Below, one piece after another: positions 7,700 through 17,313 of a DNA stretch of 64,000 nucleotides. This stretch comes from Moellerella sp963519845 (lineage in GTDB: Bacteria; Pseudomonadota; Gammaproteobacteria; Enterobacterales; Enterobacteriaceae): positions 62,001 through 126,000 of the forward strand of contig CAUQNX010000009.1 in the NCBI GenBank assembly GCA_963519845.1, written 5' to 3'. Made by a program: the position numbers and the translations under genes. Position 1 is the first letter of the stretch, and every line of letters starts with the position of its first letter. The notes under the pieces are model-generated. The model saw nothing but the letters and a program-made list of their open reading frames with translations, was not told where the DNA came from and did no database searches.

Positions 7700-9077
7700 A
7701 TTCACTGAATTGGTTAACCGTGGTGCAGACCGTCACGTTAGGCTGGCCGTCACTGGGCTGAGCCGCAGCGGTAAAACGGCGTTTATTACCTCATTGGTTA
7801 ACCAATTATTACATGTTCATACGGGCGCTCGTTTGCCTCTGTTTTCGGCGGCGCGTGATGGGCGCATATTGGGCGTAAAACGTATTCCTCAACGTGATTT
7901 TGGTATTCAACGTTTCGCCTATGATGAAGGGATCAATTCACTTCACAGCACACCACCTGAGTGGCCAGTCCCGACGCGGGGTGTCAGCGAGATCCGCCTT
8001 AAATTACGTTACCGCTCTGAAGACTCCTTATTGCGTCATTTTGTCGATGCCTCCTCCTTATATGTTGAAATAGTAGATTATCCGGGTGAATGGTTGCTCG
8101 ATTTACCTATGCTCGATCAGGACTATTTGAGTTGGTCACGGCAAATGAAAGTGCTGCTTAAAGGTGAGCGTCGACAGTGGGCTCAACCTTGGCTCGATCT
8201 TTGTCAAAGCTGCGACCCATTGGCGCCCGCGGATGAAGGGCTATTGGCTAAAATCGCCGATGCCTACACCGAGTATTTGCTGTTATGCAAAGAGAAGGGA
8301 CAACACTTTATTCAGCCGGGACGATTTGTTCTGCCCGGTGATTTAGCGGGTGCGCCGGCATTACAATTTTTTCCTTGGCTCGATATTGATACCGTGGGTG
8401 AACCTAAGTTAGATCGTGCGGATAAACACTCCAATATTGGTATGTTAAAACAGCGTTATAGCTATTATTGCGAAAAAATCGTCAAGGGATTTTATAAAGA
8501 TCATTTTCAGCGTTTTGATCGTCAGATCGTATTAGTTGATTGCTTACAGCCACTGAATAGCGGCATAGATGCCTTTAATGATATGCGTCAGGCATTGACT
8601 CAATTAATGCGTAGTTTTCATTATGGAAAACGCACATTATTGCGTCGAGTATTTTCTCCTTGTATTGATAAATTACTGTTTGCCGCTAGTAAATCTGATC
8701 ATGTGACATCAGATCAACATGCAAATTTAGTTTCGCTATTGCAACAACTGGTGCAAGAAGCTTGGCAAAATGCAGCATTTGAAGGGATAAAAATGGATTG
8801 TATCGGTATTGCCTCGGTGCAAGCGACAGAAAGCGGTATTGTCGAATATCAAGGGGAGAAATTTCCGGCATTGAAAGGCCATCGTCTCAGTGACGGAGAA
8901 CCTTTAACCTTCTATCCCGGTGAGGTTCCTCAGCGCTTGCCAAATAGTGATTTCTGGCAAAAACAGGGGTTTAATTTTGAGAACTTTCGCCCGAGGATCA
9001 CCCCTATTGATCAAGCATTACCCCATATTCGAATGGATAGCGCATTAGAGTTTCTATTGGGAGATAAACTGAAATGA
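7680..9077 (+). CDS. ycjX: YcjX, P-loop NTPase linked to the psp regulon
   Basis: Conserved P-loop protein (DUF463), 465 aa, exactly the E. coli length from this start. The P loop is GLSRSGKT at residues 26-33. Strongly conserved blocks follow: LYLEIVDYPGEWLLDLPML-type (here YVEIVDYPGEWLLDL), HFIQPGRFVLPGD and QIVLVDCLQPLNSG. GGGAGA immediately precedes the ATG, which lies inside pspD, so translation is coupled to the psp operon. In E. coli, ycjX and ycjF are PspF/sigma-54 controlled. The family looks GTPase-like, but its cellular function is unsettled. Confidence 0.93.
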   Translation: MKRLQNEFTELVNRGADRHVRLAVTGLSRSGKTAFITSLVNQLLHVHTGARLPLFSAARDGRILGVKRIPQRDFGIQRFAYDEGINSLHSTPPEWPVPTRGVSEIRLKLRYRSEDSLLRHFVDASSLYVEIVDYPGEWLLDLPMLDQDYLSWSRQMKVLLKGERRQWAQPWLDLCQSCDPLAPADEGLLAKIADAYTEYLLLCKEKGQHFIQPGRFVLPGDLAGAPALQFFPWLDIDTVGEPKLDRADKHSNIGMLKQRYSYYCEKIVKGFYKDHFQRFDRQIVLVDCLQPLNSGIDAFNDMRQALTQLMRSFHYGKRTLLRRVFSPCIDKLLFAASKSDHVTSDQHANLVSLLQQLVQEAWQNAAFEGIKMDCIGIASVQATESGIVEYQGEKFPALKGHRLSDGEPLTFYPGEVPQRLPNSDFWQKQGFNFENFRPRITPIDQALPHIRMDSALEFLLGDKLK

Positions 9078-10141
9078 GTGAACCATTAAAAGGCCGCGTT
9101 GATTTCAGCAAAAGTACCGTAGTTGAGAACGAGATAAAATTAAAAAAATCGCTAACTTTTGATCTGCAAGCGGAAGAGAAGTTTATTCCAGTGGATATCG
9201 AAACTGAGCAGCAAGATCAAGAAGGTGAGGTCGAAAATCTAATTAATGCGGCGTTAAAACCTAAACGCAGTTTTTGGCGCAAATTGGTCAGCGTCGCTGC
9301 GGGAATTTTGGGCATCAGTGTGGTCGCGCAGCTTGGCCAGTGGCTTTATCAATCTTGGGTCATTCAGGATTGGACCGCATTGGGGATGGCGATAGCAGGA
9401 GGATTGATCATTGTCGCGGGTGTGGGCTCTGTGCTTACGGAGTGGCGACGTCTATATCGCCTGCGTGAACGAGCCGAAGAGCGAGATACCGCCCGTGAAT
9501 TGCTACAAAGCCATGGTATGGGACAAGGCCGCCTATTCTGTGAGAAATTAGCGACACAGTCGGCAATGACGACTCAGCATCCAGCCTACCAACGCTGGCA
9601 GGCGACGTTGCATGATAGCCATAACGATCGAGAAGTGATTGAGCTCTATAGTAAATTAGTTCAACCGGCTCTCGATGATCAAGCGCGTAAAGAGATCAGC
9701 CGCTCCTCAGCAGAGTCAGCGTTAATGATCGCTGTTAGCCCATTAGCGGTTGTTGATATGGCCTTTATTGCTTGGCGAAATATTCGGTTGATTAATCGTA
9801 TTGCGGCGATTTATGGCATTGAATTAGGTTATTACAGCCGAATTCGTCTCTTTCGCTTAGTCTTGATTAATATTGCATTTGCTGGCGCTTCTGAGCTGGT
9901 GCGTGAAGTGGGGATGGACTGGTTATCGCAAGATCTGGCCGCTAGACTATCAACCCGAGCTGCGCAGGGTATTGGTGCTGGGTTATTGACGGCTCGATTG
10001 GGCATTAAAGCGATGGAGTTGTGTCGCCCACTGCCTTGGATTGAGGATAAACCACGTTTAGGTGATTTTCGTCGTCAGCTGATAGGGCAACTTAAAAATG
10101 CGATCCCAACCAAGCAAACTAAAAAAGAGGTAGAGCGTTAA
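9074..10141 (+). CDS. ycjF: YcjF, DUF697 inner-membrane protein
   Basis: Inner-membrane protein of the UPF0283/DUF697 family, 355 aa. The N-terminal 70 residues are acidic and cytoplasmic. Two close membrane helices lie at about 70-92 and 100-122, and a conserved C-terminal domain contains ALMIAVSPLAVVDMAFIAWRN (near 215-235). It overlaps ycjX by 4 nt (ATGA). It is co-induced with psp in E. coli; the molecular role is unknown. Confidence 0.92.
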   Translation: MSEPLKGRVDFSKSTVVENEIKLKKSLTFDLQAEEKFIPVDIETEQQDQEGEVENLINAALKPKRSFWRKLVSVAAGILGISVVAQLGQWLYQSWVIQDWTALGMAIAGGLIIVAGVGSVLTEWRRLYRLRERAEERDTARELLQSHGMGQGRLFCEKLATQSAMTTQHPAYQRWQATLHDSHNDREVIELYSKLVQPALDDQARKEISRSSAESALMIAVSPLAVVDMAFIAWRNIRLINRIAAIYGIELGYYSRIRLFRLVLINIAFAGASELVREVGMDWLSQDLAARLSTRAAQGIGAGLLTARLGIKAMELCRPLPWIEDKPRLGDFRRQLIGQLKNAIPTKQTKKEVER

Positions 10142-10172
10142 TTAAGTTAGCGCACTGCAAAATATAAGATTA

Positions 10173-10218
10173 CACACTGGCATTTTTTATTGACACTATT
10201 TTATAAAATGTCAGTGTG
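10173..10218. repeat. 14-bp inverted repeat after ycjF
   Basis: CACACTGGCATTTT (10173-10186) pairs with AAAATGTCAGTGTG (10205-10218) with one G-T pair and an 18-nt loop. It lies between ycjF and tyrR. No U tract follows on either strand, so termination of the psp-ycj transcript is possible but not proven. A second spaced repeat, GTGTCA (10304-10309) and TGACAC (10325-10330), with centres 21 bp apart, lies in the tyrR promoter region and could be an operator. Confidence 0.6.
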
Positions 10219-10402
10219 AAATAGGTGATTCCCGCTAAAAAAGCAGTTTTATGCTCTGTATGACTATTAATATTTGTCCTACTTCACTTATTTCATGCTA
10301 TTCGTGTCAAGTGGCAACTTTATATGACACAAATAGTGCATTCATTTAAGATTTATCTATAATACTCAATATCATTATCCTTATTTAAAAAGGCTTACCT
10401 CC

Positions 10403-11962
10403 ATGCGTCTTGAAGTGATTTGTCAGGATAGAATTGGGCTGACTCGTGAGTTGCTTGATCTGTTGGTTTTGCAAAATATCGATTTAAAAGGCATTGAAAT
10501 TTCAGCACAAAGAAGAATCTATCTTAACTTTGCTCAGATAGATTTTCATGTCTTTAGCTCTTTAATGACAGAAATCCGACGTATCAACGGTATCATGGAT
10601 GTACGCAGAGTCTACTTTATGCCGTCCGAACGTGAGCATAAAGCCATGTGGACCCTACTGGAATCATTTCCTGAGCCTGTGCTCTCCATCGATATGAAAA
10701 TGAATATCGAGCTAGCAAATCCCACCGCACTGACATTATTTGGTCTCGATGAAGTCAAAATTAGACAAAAAACCATACTTCAGCTAATCAATAATCATAG
10801 TTTACAGCGTTGGCTTGAGCAGGATGATCCAGAAGCTTATTCAGAGAAAATTACTATCAAAGGTCAGGATTATCTGATCCAAGTGACACCCATTAAGCTG
10901 ACTGATGAGAGCGCGGTCACTCACTGTACCGGCGCGGTTATTCTGCTTAAATCGGCGGCAAGTATAGAGAAACAGCTAAAACAAATCAGTGTAAAAGATA
11001 ATAGCGGATTTGATGATATTGTTGCTGCCAGTCCAGCGATGGCCGATGTTGTTGCGCGTGCTAAGAAAATCGCCATGCTCGATCAGCCTTTATTGCTGGT
11101 GGGTGAAACTGGCACTGGCAAGGATCTGTTGGCGAAAGCTTGTCACCTAGCAAGTAGCCGAGGTAAGGCGCCATTTTTAGGACTGAACTGCGCATCTATG
11201 CCCGATGATGTGGTTGAAAGTGAGCTATTTGGCTATGCTGCGGGCGCCTATCCAAATGCGCTTGAAGGTAAAAAAGGTTTCTTCGAGCAAGCGAATGGCG
11301 GCACTGTATTATTAGATGAAATTGCTGAAATGTCACCGCAGATGCAGATAAAATTACTGCGTTTTCTTAATGATGGTACATTCCGTCGTGTTGGTGAAGA
11401 GCATGAAGTTCACGTCAATGTACGGGTTATTTGCGCAACGAAAAAAAATCTTCTTGAGCTAGTCGCTCAAAAGCAGTTTAGAGAAGATCTCTATTATCGC
11501 CTTAATGTATTGACGATCACGCTGCCACCTCTGCGTGGACGTCGTGAAGATATTATGCCGCTGACCGATATTTTTGTTTCTCGTTTCTCCGAAGAACAGG
11601 GAATGGATAAGCCGCATTTATCGCCAGATCTATTAGATCACCTTTCCAGCTATAGTTGGCCGGGCAATGTACGCCAATTGCGTAATGTTATTTATCAAGG
11701 TTTAACCAAACTGAATGGTACTATTCTTACGGCTCAAGATGTTTTATTACCCGAAAGTGACGATATTCCAATGGTGACGCTTGAATCTTTAGATGGCTCT
11801 TTAGATGAGATCACAAAACGTTATGAAGCTTCGGTATTGGATCGTCTTTATCGTGACTATCCAAGTACGCGCAAACTGGCTAAACGCTTAGATGTTTCTC
11901 ATACGGCAATTGCCAATAAATTACGTGAGTATGGTTTAAATCTTAAAAAAGAGAGTGAATAA
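10403..11962 (+). CDS. tyrR: TyrR, aromatic amino acid regulator
   Basis: Transcription factor for aromatic amino acid synthesis and transport genes, 519 aa (E. coli 513). The domains in order are: ACT (1-70, MRLEVICQDRIGLTRELLDL); PAS (about 80-190); AAA+ with Walker A GETGTGKD near 235 and Walker B VLLDE; and a C-terminal Fis-type HTH (STRKLAKRLDVSHTAIANKL). The sigma-54 loop GAFTGA is replaced by GAYPNA, as expected for TyrR, which works with sigma-70 polymerase. It binds tyrosine with ATP to hexamerise. Confidence 0.97.
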   Translation: MRLEVICQDRIGLTRELLDLLVLQNIDLKGIEISAQRRIYLNFAQIDFHVFSSLMTEIRRINGIMDVRRVYFMPSEREHKAMWTLLESFPEPVLSIDMKMNIELANPTALTLFGLDEVKIRQKTILQLINNHSLQRWLEQDDPEAYSEKITIKGQDYLIQVTPIKLTDESAVTHCTGAVILLKSAASIEKQLKQISVKDNSGFDDIVAASPAMADVVARAKKIAMLDQPLLLVGETGTGKDLLAKACHLASSRGKAPFLGLNCASMPDDVVESELFGYAAGAYPNALEGKKGFFEQANGGTVLLDEIAEMSPQMQIKLLRFLNDGTFRRVGEEHEVHVNVRVICATKKNLLELVAQKQFREDLYYRLNVLTITLPPLRGRREDIMPLTDIFVSRFSEEQGMDKPHLSPDLLDHLSSYSWPGNVRQLRNVIYQGLTKLNGTILTAQDVLLPESDDIPMVTLESLDGSLDEITKRYEASVLDRLYRDYPSTRKLAKRLDVSHTAIANKLREYGLNLKKESE

Positions 11963-12291
11963 CATTATTTTGGGCTTTCTCTTTTAAGCAGAATCTATAT
12001 CAATAAATAGAGATAAATAAAGTTTATTGATATAATTTAAATAATATCAGCAATAATTATTTTTATTGTTGATATTAAACTTACTTAATTAGCTTGCTAA
12101 TATCAAATTATCGATTTTCAATCTAAGATGTGATCTCAACACACTTTCTAAGGTAAACTTTTAATGGGCGTCGCTTATTTTTTAGCTATACTCAATTAAT
12201 CTAATAAAAAGATAATTTTAATCATAGGATATATTAGCCTAGAAAAGTCGACGCTATTTAATAGGATACTGCTACAGTATAAGGGGTTGCC
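11963..12291. other. Gene-free AT-rich stretch with two long hairpins
   Basis: No coding region was seen. Two adjacent structures stand out. TATATCAATAAA (11996-12007) pairs perfectly with TTTATTGATATA (12023-12034). AATATCAGCAATA (12043-12055) pairs with TATTGTTGATATT (12064-12076) with one G-T pair. The arms share an ATATCA...AATA theme, as if derived from one another. They may end tyrR mRNA or form a processed structure; neither is followed by a clean U tract. The rest is presumably the promoter of the next gene. Confidence 0.6.
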
Positions 12292-12663
12292 ATGGATCAA
12301 TTTGCGATTAATTTTATTGTCAGCCAAAAAATAAGCAATTATTTAAATAGCCGCCATTATAAAGATGATATGTTTGAATGTGCTGCATCAGCCGCTGAAA
12401 TTTATCGTTATAATAAGGCCGCTGCTCAATATTTATCTCAGCGGAATCGATTTACTTGGGAAGTGCTAGTTAAGAATGGAAATAAGCCTAGAGATCTCAT
12501 TATTGATATTGTGACTACATTTTGCCCTGCAACACCTGAGCAGGCGATGATAATCCTCAGCGAGATATCTCATTACTTAATTAAAACGATGAAAGATAAT
12601 CCATTATTTATTAATCAAGTGAAAGATAAAATCCACAAGCAGACCAACTGGTGGTATATGTGA
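12292..12663 (+). CDS. Hypothetical protein, 123 aa, unrecognised
   Basis: I do not recognise this protein. It is soluble and predicted mostly helical, with no signal peptide or membrane segment, and ends in a Trp-rich tail (TNWWYM). An AAGGGG ribosome site lies 7 nt before the ATG and codon use resembles the neighbours, so it is probably a real gene. It sits alone between tyrR and tpx, where E. coli K-12 has no equivalent, and ends just before a pair of hairpins that separate it from convergent tpx. No function can be inferred. Confidence 0.7.
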   Translation: MDQFAINFIVSQKISNYLNSRHYKDDMFECAASAAEIYRYNKAAAQYLSQRNRFTWEVLVKNGNKPRDLIIDIVTTFCPATPEQAMIILSEISHYLIKTMKDNPLFINQVKDKIHKQTNWWYM

Positions 12664-12673
12664 TCATCTTAGC

Positions 12674-12721
12674 CCAGTCAGCCGATATTGGCTGACTGGT
12701 AAACTGAGGAGGGAGCCTCAG
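12674..12721. terminator. Paired hairpins between convergent genes
   Basis: CCAGTCAGCC (12674-12683) pairs perfectly with GGCTGACTGG (12690-12699), loop GATATT. CTGAGG (12704-12709) then pairs with CCTCAG (12716-12721). They lie between the 123-aa gene (+) and tpx (-), so they probably stop transcription from both sides. Neither has a strong U run, which lowers certainty. Confidence 0.6.
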
Positions 12722-12733
12722 TATATTAAGTTA

Positions 12734-13237
12734 TTATTTCAGTGACGCTAATGCTTTATCGTAATCAGGTTCTTCAGTGGTTTCTGCAACTAACTGGCTG
12801 TAAATAACCTTATCTGACTCATCCAGCACCACAACCGAACGTGCGGTTAAACCTTTCAATGGGCCACTTGCGATAGCAACGCCATAATCTTGGCTAAATT
12901 CTGGACTGCGGAATACAGAGAGTCCAACCACATTATTTAAGCCTTCAGCACCGCAGAAACGGGCTTGTGCAAAGGGTAAATCGCCAGAAATACAAAGAAC
13001 AACAGTGTTCTCCATATCATTAGCGAGTTGATTGAATTTACGGACTGATGCTGCACAAACACCGGTGTCAATACTTGGGAAGATATTCAGGACTTTACGT
13101 TTGCCTTTATAGGTTTCTAATGTTGCTTCAGAAAGGTCGTTCGCAACTAATGTGAAAGCTTTAGCAGCATCACCTGGCTGTAAAAAAGTGCCTTTAACTG
13201 AGATATCATTGCCTTTAAATTTAACTGTTTGTGACAT
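12734..13237 (-). CDS. tpx: Tpx, thiol peroxidase
   Basis: Periplasm-associated or cytosolic atypical 2-Cys peroxiredoxin that reduces lipid and organic hydroperoxides with thioredoxin, 167 aa (E. coli 168). The peroxidatic Cys is C61 in DTGVCAASVRKF and the resolving Cys is C95 in ARFCGAEG, at the E. coli positions. I chose the start three codons inside the longest frame: AAGGAT lies about 9 nt upstream of this ATG but touches the earlier one. Gene order with tyrR agrees with E. coli. Confidence 0.96.
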   Translation of the reverse strand: MSQTVKFKGNDISVKGTFLQPGDAAKAFTLVANDLSEATLETYKGKRKVLNIFPSIDTGVCAASVRKFNQLANDMENTVVLCISGDLPFAQARFCGAEGLNNVVGLSVFRSPEFSQDYGVAIASGPLKGLTARSVVVLDESDKVIYSQLVAETTEEPDYDKALASLK

Positions 13238-13680
13238 TATGTACATCCTTAATGATGGGTTAATTATCTATCTTACCTCAATGCTCTGGTGAGAACTGAG
13301 CATCTCCATCGGTACTTAAGCTAAACTGTCAATTTAAATTAATAACTTAAGCCAACTGTTTAATCAACCAACATGAATCTTGAGCTTGTCGATTAATCTA
13401 AATGAATAACACTAAATACTTAAATAAACGCCTTTAATATAACATTTTTAACATATTATAGTGAATAATTGTAAGAAAGTTATTCTCAATTTAAAGCGAT
13501 AGATTTAATTTGTTATTTAACAAAGGATTACAGCTAGGTCTTTCACTATCTTTTTTGTCTACTTATCGAGTTAAAAAAACAGATGAAAAATTAGGAGATA
13601 AATTGGATGTTCTCGTGTTGTTATCCCAGACTGTCGTTTTATAATGGTCGAGTCACTAAATTGACCCACCAGGACAGATG
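13238..13680. promoter_or_regulatory. Divergent tpx-mppA intergenic region
   Basis: About 440 bp of AT-rich DNA with no convincing coding region. It must hold the tpx promoter (reverse) and the mppA promoter (forward). I found no unambiguous operator or RNA structure in it. Confidence 0.5.
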
Positions 13681-15303
13681 ATGTTAAAACCTTCACGCAC
13701 TTCATTAACTTTGCTTATCGCCTCATGGCTTATTGCCGCACCAACCTACGCAGCCGTTGTTCCTCCGGGCACTTTATTAGCTGAAAAGCAGGAGGTGACG
13801 CGACATTTAAAAGATGAGCCCGCTTCATTAGATCCGATCAAATCGGTGGGTTTGACTGAAGCTCAAGTGATGCGAGATCTGTTCGAAGGATTAGTAAATC
13901 AAGATGCCGCTGGCCGACCTACTGGCGGTGTTGCCGAAAGTTGGAAAACGGAAGATAACCGCATCTGGATTTTTAAACTACGGCCTGATACTCGTTGGTC
14001 AAATGGAGAGCCACTCACAGCACGAGATTTTGTCTATAGTTGGCAACGGCTGGTTGAGCCTAGCAATACATCTCCCTTCGCTTGGTTTGCTGCGTTAGCG
14101 GGTATTGATAATGCGCAATTAATTATTGATGGTAAGAAAAAAGCCACTGAATTAGGTGTTGAAGCCATTGATGATCGAACATTAAAAGTCACTTTAGACC
14201 GGCCAGTACCTTATTTTCCGTCACTTACCACTAATTTCAGCTTATTTCCGGTATATCAGCCAGCAATAGAGAAATGGGATAGTGATTGGATTAAAGTCGG
14301 TAACCTTATTGGTAATGGCGCTTTTGTTCTTAATGAGCGGGTAGTTAATGAAAAAATTGTTTTAACGCCTAATTTATATTATTGGGACCATAAAAATACT
14401 TTGCTGACTAAAGTGACTTTCGTACCTATTAATCACGAATCTCATGCAACAAATCGTTATTTAGCCAATGATATTGATATTACCGAATCCTTTCCCAAAC
14501 AACGTTATCAAAAATTGCTAAAAGATATCCCAGAGCAGCTATTTATTCCTGATCAATTAGGCACTTACTATTATGCGTTCAATACACAGCGGGCGCCAAC
14601 CAATGATGTTAGGGTTAGAAAAGCCTTATCAATGAGTATCGACAGAAAAATTATTGCTGAGAAGGTATTAGGCACTGGTGAGAAACCCGCTTTTCATTTT
14701 ACTCCAGATGTAACCGCTGGATTTAAAGCGGAGAAGGGATTATATGAGCGTTTTACACAAGAAGAGTTAAATCAACAAGGTAAGCTGTTATTACAAGCGG
14801 CAGGTTATGGGCAACATCACCCATTAAAGTTAACACTGCTCTATAATAGCTCTGAAAATCACCAAAAAATTGCTATTGCCATCGCTTCTATGTGGAAGAA
14901 AAATTTAGGCGTACAAGTTAAATTAGTTAATCAAGAGTGGAAAGCCTATATCGATAGCCGCAATAGCGGTAATTTTGATGTGATCAGAGCTTCTTGGGTA
15001 GGGGATTATAATGAGGCATCGACATTCTTATCCTTATTAACCTCAAAACACAGCGGCAATATTCCTCGGTTTATCAATAGTGATTATGATGAAATTCTTG
15101 AGGCGGCAAGTCTAGAAGTTAACGAGGATGTGAGGAATGCTAACTATAATCAAGCAGAGAAAATTCTGGAAGAGCAGGCGCCAATAGCCCCAATTTATCA
15201 ATATACTAACGGACGACTGATTAAACCTTGGTTAAAAGGTTATCCAATCCATAACCCCGAAGATACCGCCTATAGCCACAGTTTCTATATTTTAAAACAT
15301 TAG
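13681..15303 (+). CDS. mppA: MppA, murein tripeptide-binding protein
   Basis: Periplasmic binding protein of the OppA family that delivers the murein tripeptide L-Ala-gamma-D-Glu-meso-Dap to OppBCDF for cell-wall recycling. It is 540 aa with a signal peptide ending near TYA-AV. It matches E. coli MppA through most of its length, for example LAEKQEV.RHLKDEPASLDP, DITESFPKQRYQKLLKDIP, GTGEKPAFHFTPDVTAGF and RLIKPWLKGYPIHNPED, which separates it from OppA. Two ATGs are adjacent; the second (13681) has better spacing to AGGA. The E. coli genes between tpx and mppA (ycjG, mpaA) are absent here. Confidence 0.94.
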   Translation: MLKPSRTSLTLLIASWLIAAPTYAAVVPPGTLLAEKQEVTRHLKDEPASLDPIKSVGLTEAQVMRDLFEGLVNQDAAGRPTGGVAESWKTEDNRIWIFKLRPDTRWSNGEPLTARDFVYSWQRLVEPSNTSPFAWFAALAGIDNAQLIIDGKKKATELGVEAIDDRTLKVTLDRPVPYFPSLTTNFSLFPVYQPAIEKWDSDWIKVGNLIGNGAFVLNERVVNEKIVLTPNLYYWDHKNTLLTKVTFVPINHESHATNRYLANDIDITESFPKQRYQKLLKDIPEQLFIPDQLGTYYYAFNTQRAPTNDVRVRKALSMSIDRKIIAEKVLGTGEKPAFHFTPDVTAGFKAEKGLYERFTQEELNQQGKLLLQAAGYGQHHPLKLTLLYNSSENHQKIAIAIASMWKKNLGVQVKLVNQEWKAYIDSRNSGNFDVIRASWVGDYNEASTFLSLLTSKHSGNIPRFINSDYDEILEAASLEVNEDVRNANYNQAEKILEEQAPIAPIYQYTNGRLIKPWLKGYPIHNPEDTAYSHSFYILKH

Positions 15304-15321
15304 AATCTGTAGCTATATTAT

Positions 15322-15354
15322 AAAAAAACTCCTTTTGCCATTAGGCAAAAGGAG
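15322..15354 (-). terminator. Intrinsic terminator, reverse strand
   Basis: CTCCTTTTGCC (15329-15339) pairs perfectly with GGCAAAAGGAG (15344-15354) around ATTA. Read on the reverse strand, the 11-bp stem is followed by a T7 run. It suits the OmpX-like gene 150 bp upstream on that strand. On the forward strand it may still help end mppA mRNA, but there is no U tract there. Confidence 0.8.
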
Positions 15355-15499
15355 AATCAAATGAGAATAAATGTTACCGGTAAATAGTATCTTATTGTGA
15401 AAATAAAGTTTTGCTCTTTAGTGTTCTCACAAATAATTATTGATACTCAAAAATGGATGATAACAGCGAGATTCGACATACTAGGCATTATGATAGCGA

Positions 15500-16051
15500 T
15501 TAGAAGCGATAACCAATACCGATATTAAAACCTTTGACGACTTCTTCTTTACGTTTTAGCAGTGTTCTAGAGCCTTCATAGCCTAAATGAATTGAAACTG
15601 AATCAATAGGATTGATAAGAAAACCGCCTCCCCAAGCTAAGCCACGGCTGGAGTTTATTTCGGTAATACCGTGTGCGCTAGTTTTTTTAAATTCATTACT
15701 GGTTAAAAAATGAAAACCTAAAGCGCCATAAATAGAGAGATAAGCATTTACGCGTAAACTTGGGCCTGATAATAGGCTAATATAATCGAATTTTTTATCT
15801 ACAGTAATTTCATTAAAATTATACTGTTCTAGAAAAGAGGATTTACCATTAACCCAACTTATTGTTGTGAAGACACCTAACTTGTCTTCAAATTCATAAC
15901 GATAGCTTGCGTTTATACCACTAAATAATTTATTAGAAAAATCATATCCTGTATAACCCAAATGGAATGAGTGTTGCTTAGCCAATATATTAGGTGCATA
16001 AATTAAGGGTAATAACAATGTGGATATAACAACCAATTTTTTCATATTCAT
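15500..16051 (-). CDS. Outer-membrane beta-barrel protein, Ail/Lom/OmpX-like
   Basis: 183 aa with a signal peptide (MKKLVVISTLLLPLIYA, then PNILA before KQHSF). The mature part of about 158 residues has alternating aromatic/hydrophobic strands separated by polar loops and ends in Phe (GFNIGIGYRF), the hallmark of small eight-stranded OM barrels recognised by BAM. GLAWGGGFLINPIDSVSIHLGYEGSR resembles the last strands of OmpX/Ail. Family members mediate adhesion and serum resistance; which role applies here cannot be told. A second start two codons in is equally possible. Its AT content is high. Confidence 0.75.
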   Translation of the reverse strand: MNMKKLVVISTLLLPLIYAPNILAKQHSFHLGYTGYDFSNKLFSGINASYRYEFEDKLGVFTTISWVNGKSSFLEQYNFNEITVDKKFDYISLLSGPSLRVNAYLSIYGALGFHFLTSNEFKKTSAHGITEINSSRGLAWGGGFLINPIDSVSIHLGYEGSRTLLKRKEEVVKGFNIGIGYRF

Positions 16052-16293
16052 CCTTGAATGTGCAATAAATTAAAGCCCGTCTATATTGAGTTATTTTTTA
16101 TATTATTTCAATGCTAAAATTTAACTGGTTTTATATTAATATAATGACTAATTATTCTTTTTTTATTTTTTAAATATAAGGCTATTATCATTGTAATTAT
16201 TTAAATGACTATAATAGGCTTATGATAGCTATGAATTTGTTAAAATTTATATTATTGTTAGCTTAATGTAATTTGTCTTTAGGGAGAAGAAGA

Positions 16294-17277
16294 GTGCCTA
16301 CTATCAAGGGTTCCTTATTTGAAGGCTCAAATCCAGTTCATGCTTTTCAACTCAATGGCCAAGGGGGCATTTTACCTATTGATGCGGATGCAATTGCAAC
16401 GCAAGAAAACCCCTTTTGGCTGCATTATGATTATAAAAATAAGCAGAGTGAAAAGTGGATACAAGAATCTACCTTAATCAATGATACGGTAAAATCAGCA
16501 CTCTGCGGGCATGCAGGCCGCTGGCGCATCGTGCGGGTTGGCGATGGCGTCTTAGTTACTTTACAGACGCTAAACAATATATCAGGCCGTCATCCAGAGC
16601 ACCTGATTGCCTTTCGTATTTTTATGAATAGTCAGATCATTATCTCTAGTCGACATAGAAAAGTGACGTCATTAGAGAGTGTGGTGAGTGATTTAACTGA
16701 AGGGATAGGTTCACAATCAACGGCGGATTGGCTGGTTGATTTAGCCGACTCATCAACCGATGAAATTAGTGATTTTACCGATACATTGCATGAGCGCTTA
16801 ATTGTAATTGAAGATAGATTATTGCATGGGGAGATCCCAGAGCGGGGCGAGTTGGCTTTATTGCGCAAACAAATTATTGTTATTCGCCGTTATATGGCGC
16901 CACAAAGAGATGTCTTTTCTCGCTTAGCTACGGAAAAACTGCTGTGGCTCGATGATGTGGCACGTCGCAGAATGCAAGAGATCTCTGATAGGTTAGGGCG
17001 TTGTATCGAAGATTTAGATGGCTTTGTCTCACGTACTGCCGTGATCGCCGATGAGATCACCGCAATGCTAACGGAAATGATGAATCGACGTATCTATACT
17101 ATGTCGCTGCTAGCTATGGTTTTTTTACCGACCACTTTTCTGACTGGCCTCTTTGGCGTCAACTTAGGGGGCATACCTGGAAATGAATTTAAGTTTGGTT
17201 TCGGTCTATTCTGTCTGCTGCTGGTGACATTAATCAGTGTTGTGCTTATCTGGCTGAAAAAAAGTCGATGGTTGTAG
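16294..17277 (+). CDS. zntB: ZntB, zinc transporter of the CorA family
   Basis: Inner-membrane zinc transporter, 327 aa from the GTG at 16294, exactly the E. coli length. AGGGAG lies 7 nt upstream; an in-frame TTG seven codons earlier has no ribosome site. It has a long cytoplasmic alpha/beta funnel domain, the signature LLRKQIIVIRRYMAPQRDV, then two C-terminal membrane helices with the pore motif in FLTGLFGVNLGG (GVN instead of CorA's GMN). E. coli ZntB has been described as proton-coupled zinc uptake. It is followed by fnrS, as in E. coli. Confidence 0.95.
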   Translation: MPTIKGSLFEGSNPVHAFQLNGQGGILPIDADAIATQENPFWLHYDYKNKQSEKWIQESTLINDTVKSALCGHAGRWRIVRVGDGVLVTLQTLNNISGRHPEHLIAFRIFMNSQIIISSRHRKVTSLESVVSDLTEGIGSQSTADWLVDLADSSTDEISDFTDTLHERLIVIEDRLLHGEIPERGELALLRKQIIVIRRYMAPQRDVFSRLATEKLLWLDDVARRRMQEISDRLGRCIEDLDGFVSRTAVIADEITAMLTEMMNRRIYTMSLLAMVFLPTTFLTGLFGVNLGGIPGNEFKFGFGLFCLLLVTLISVVLIWLKKSRWL

Positions 17278-17313
17278 CAACTAATCGCTTTAAACCGATT
17301 AGTTTTGATGAAC

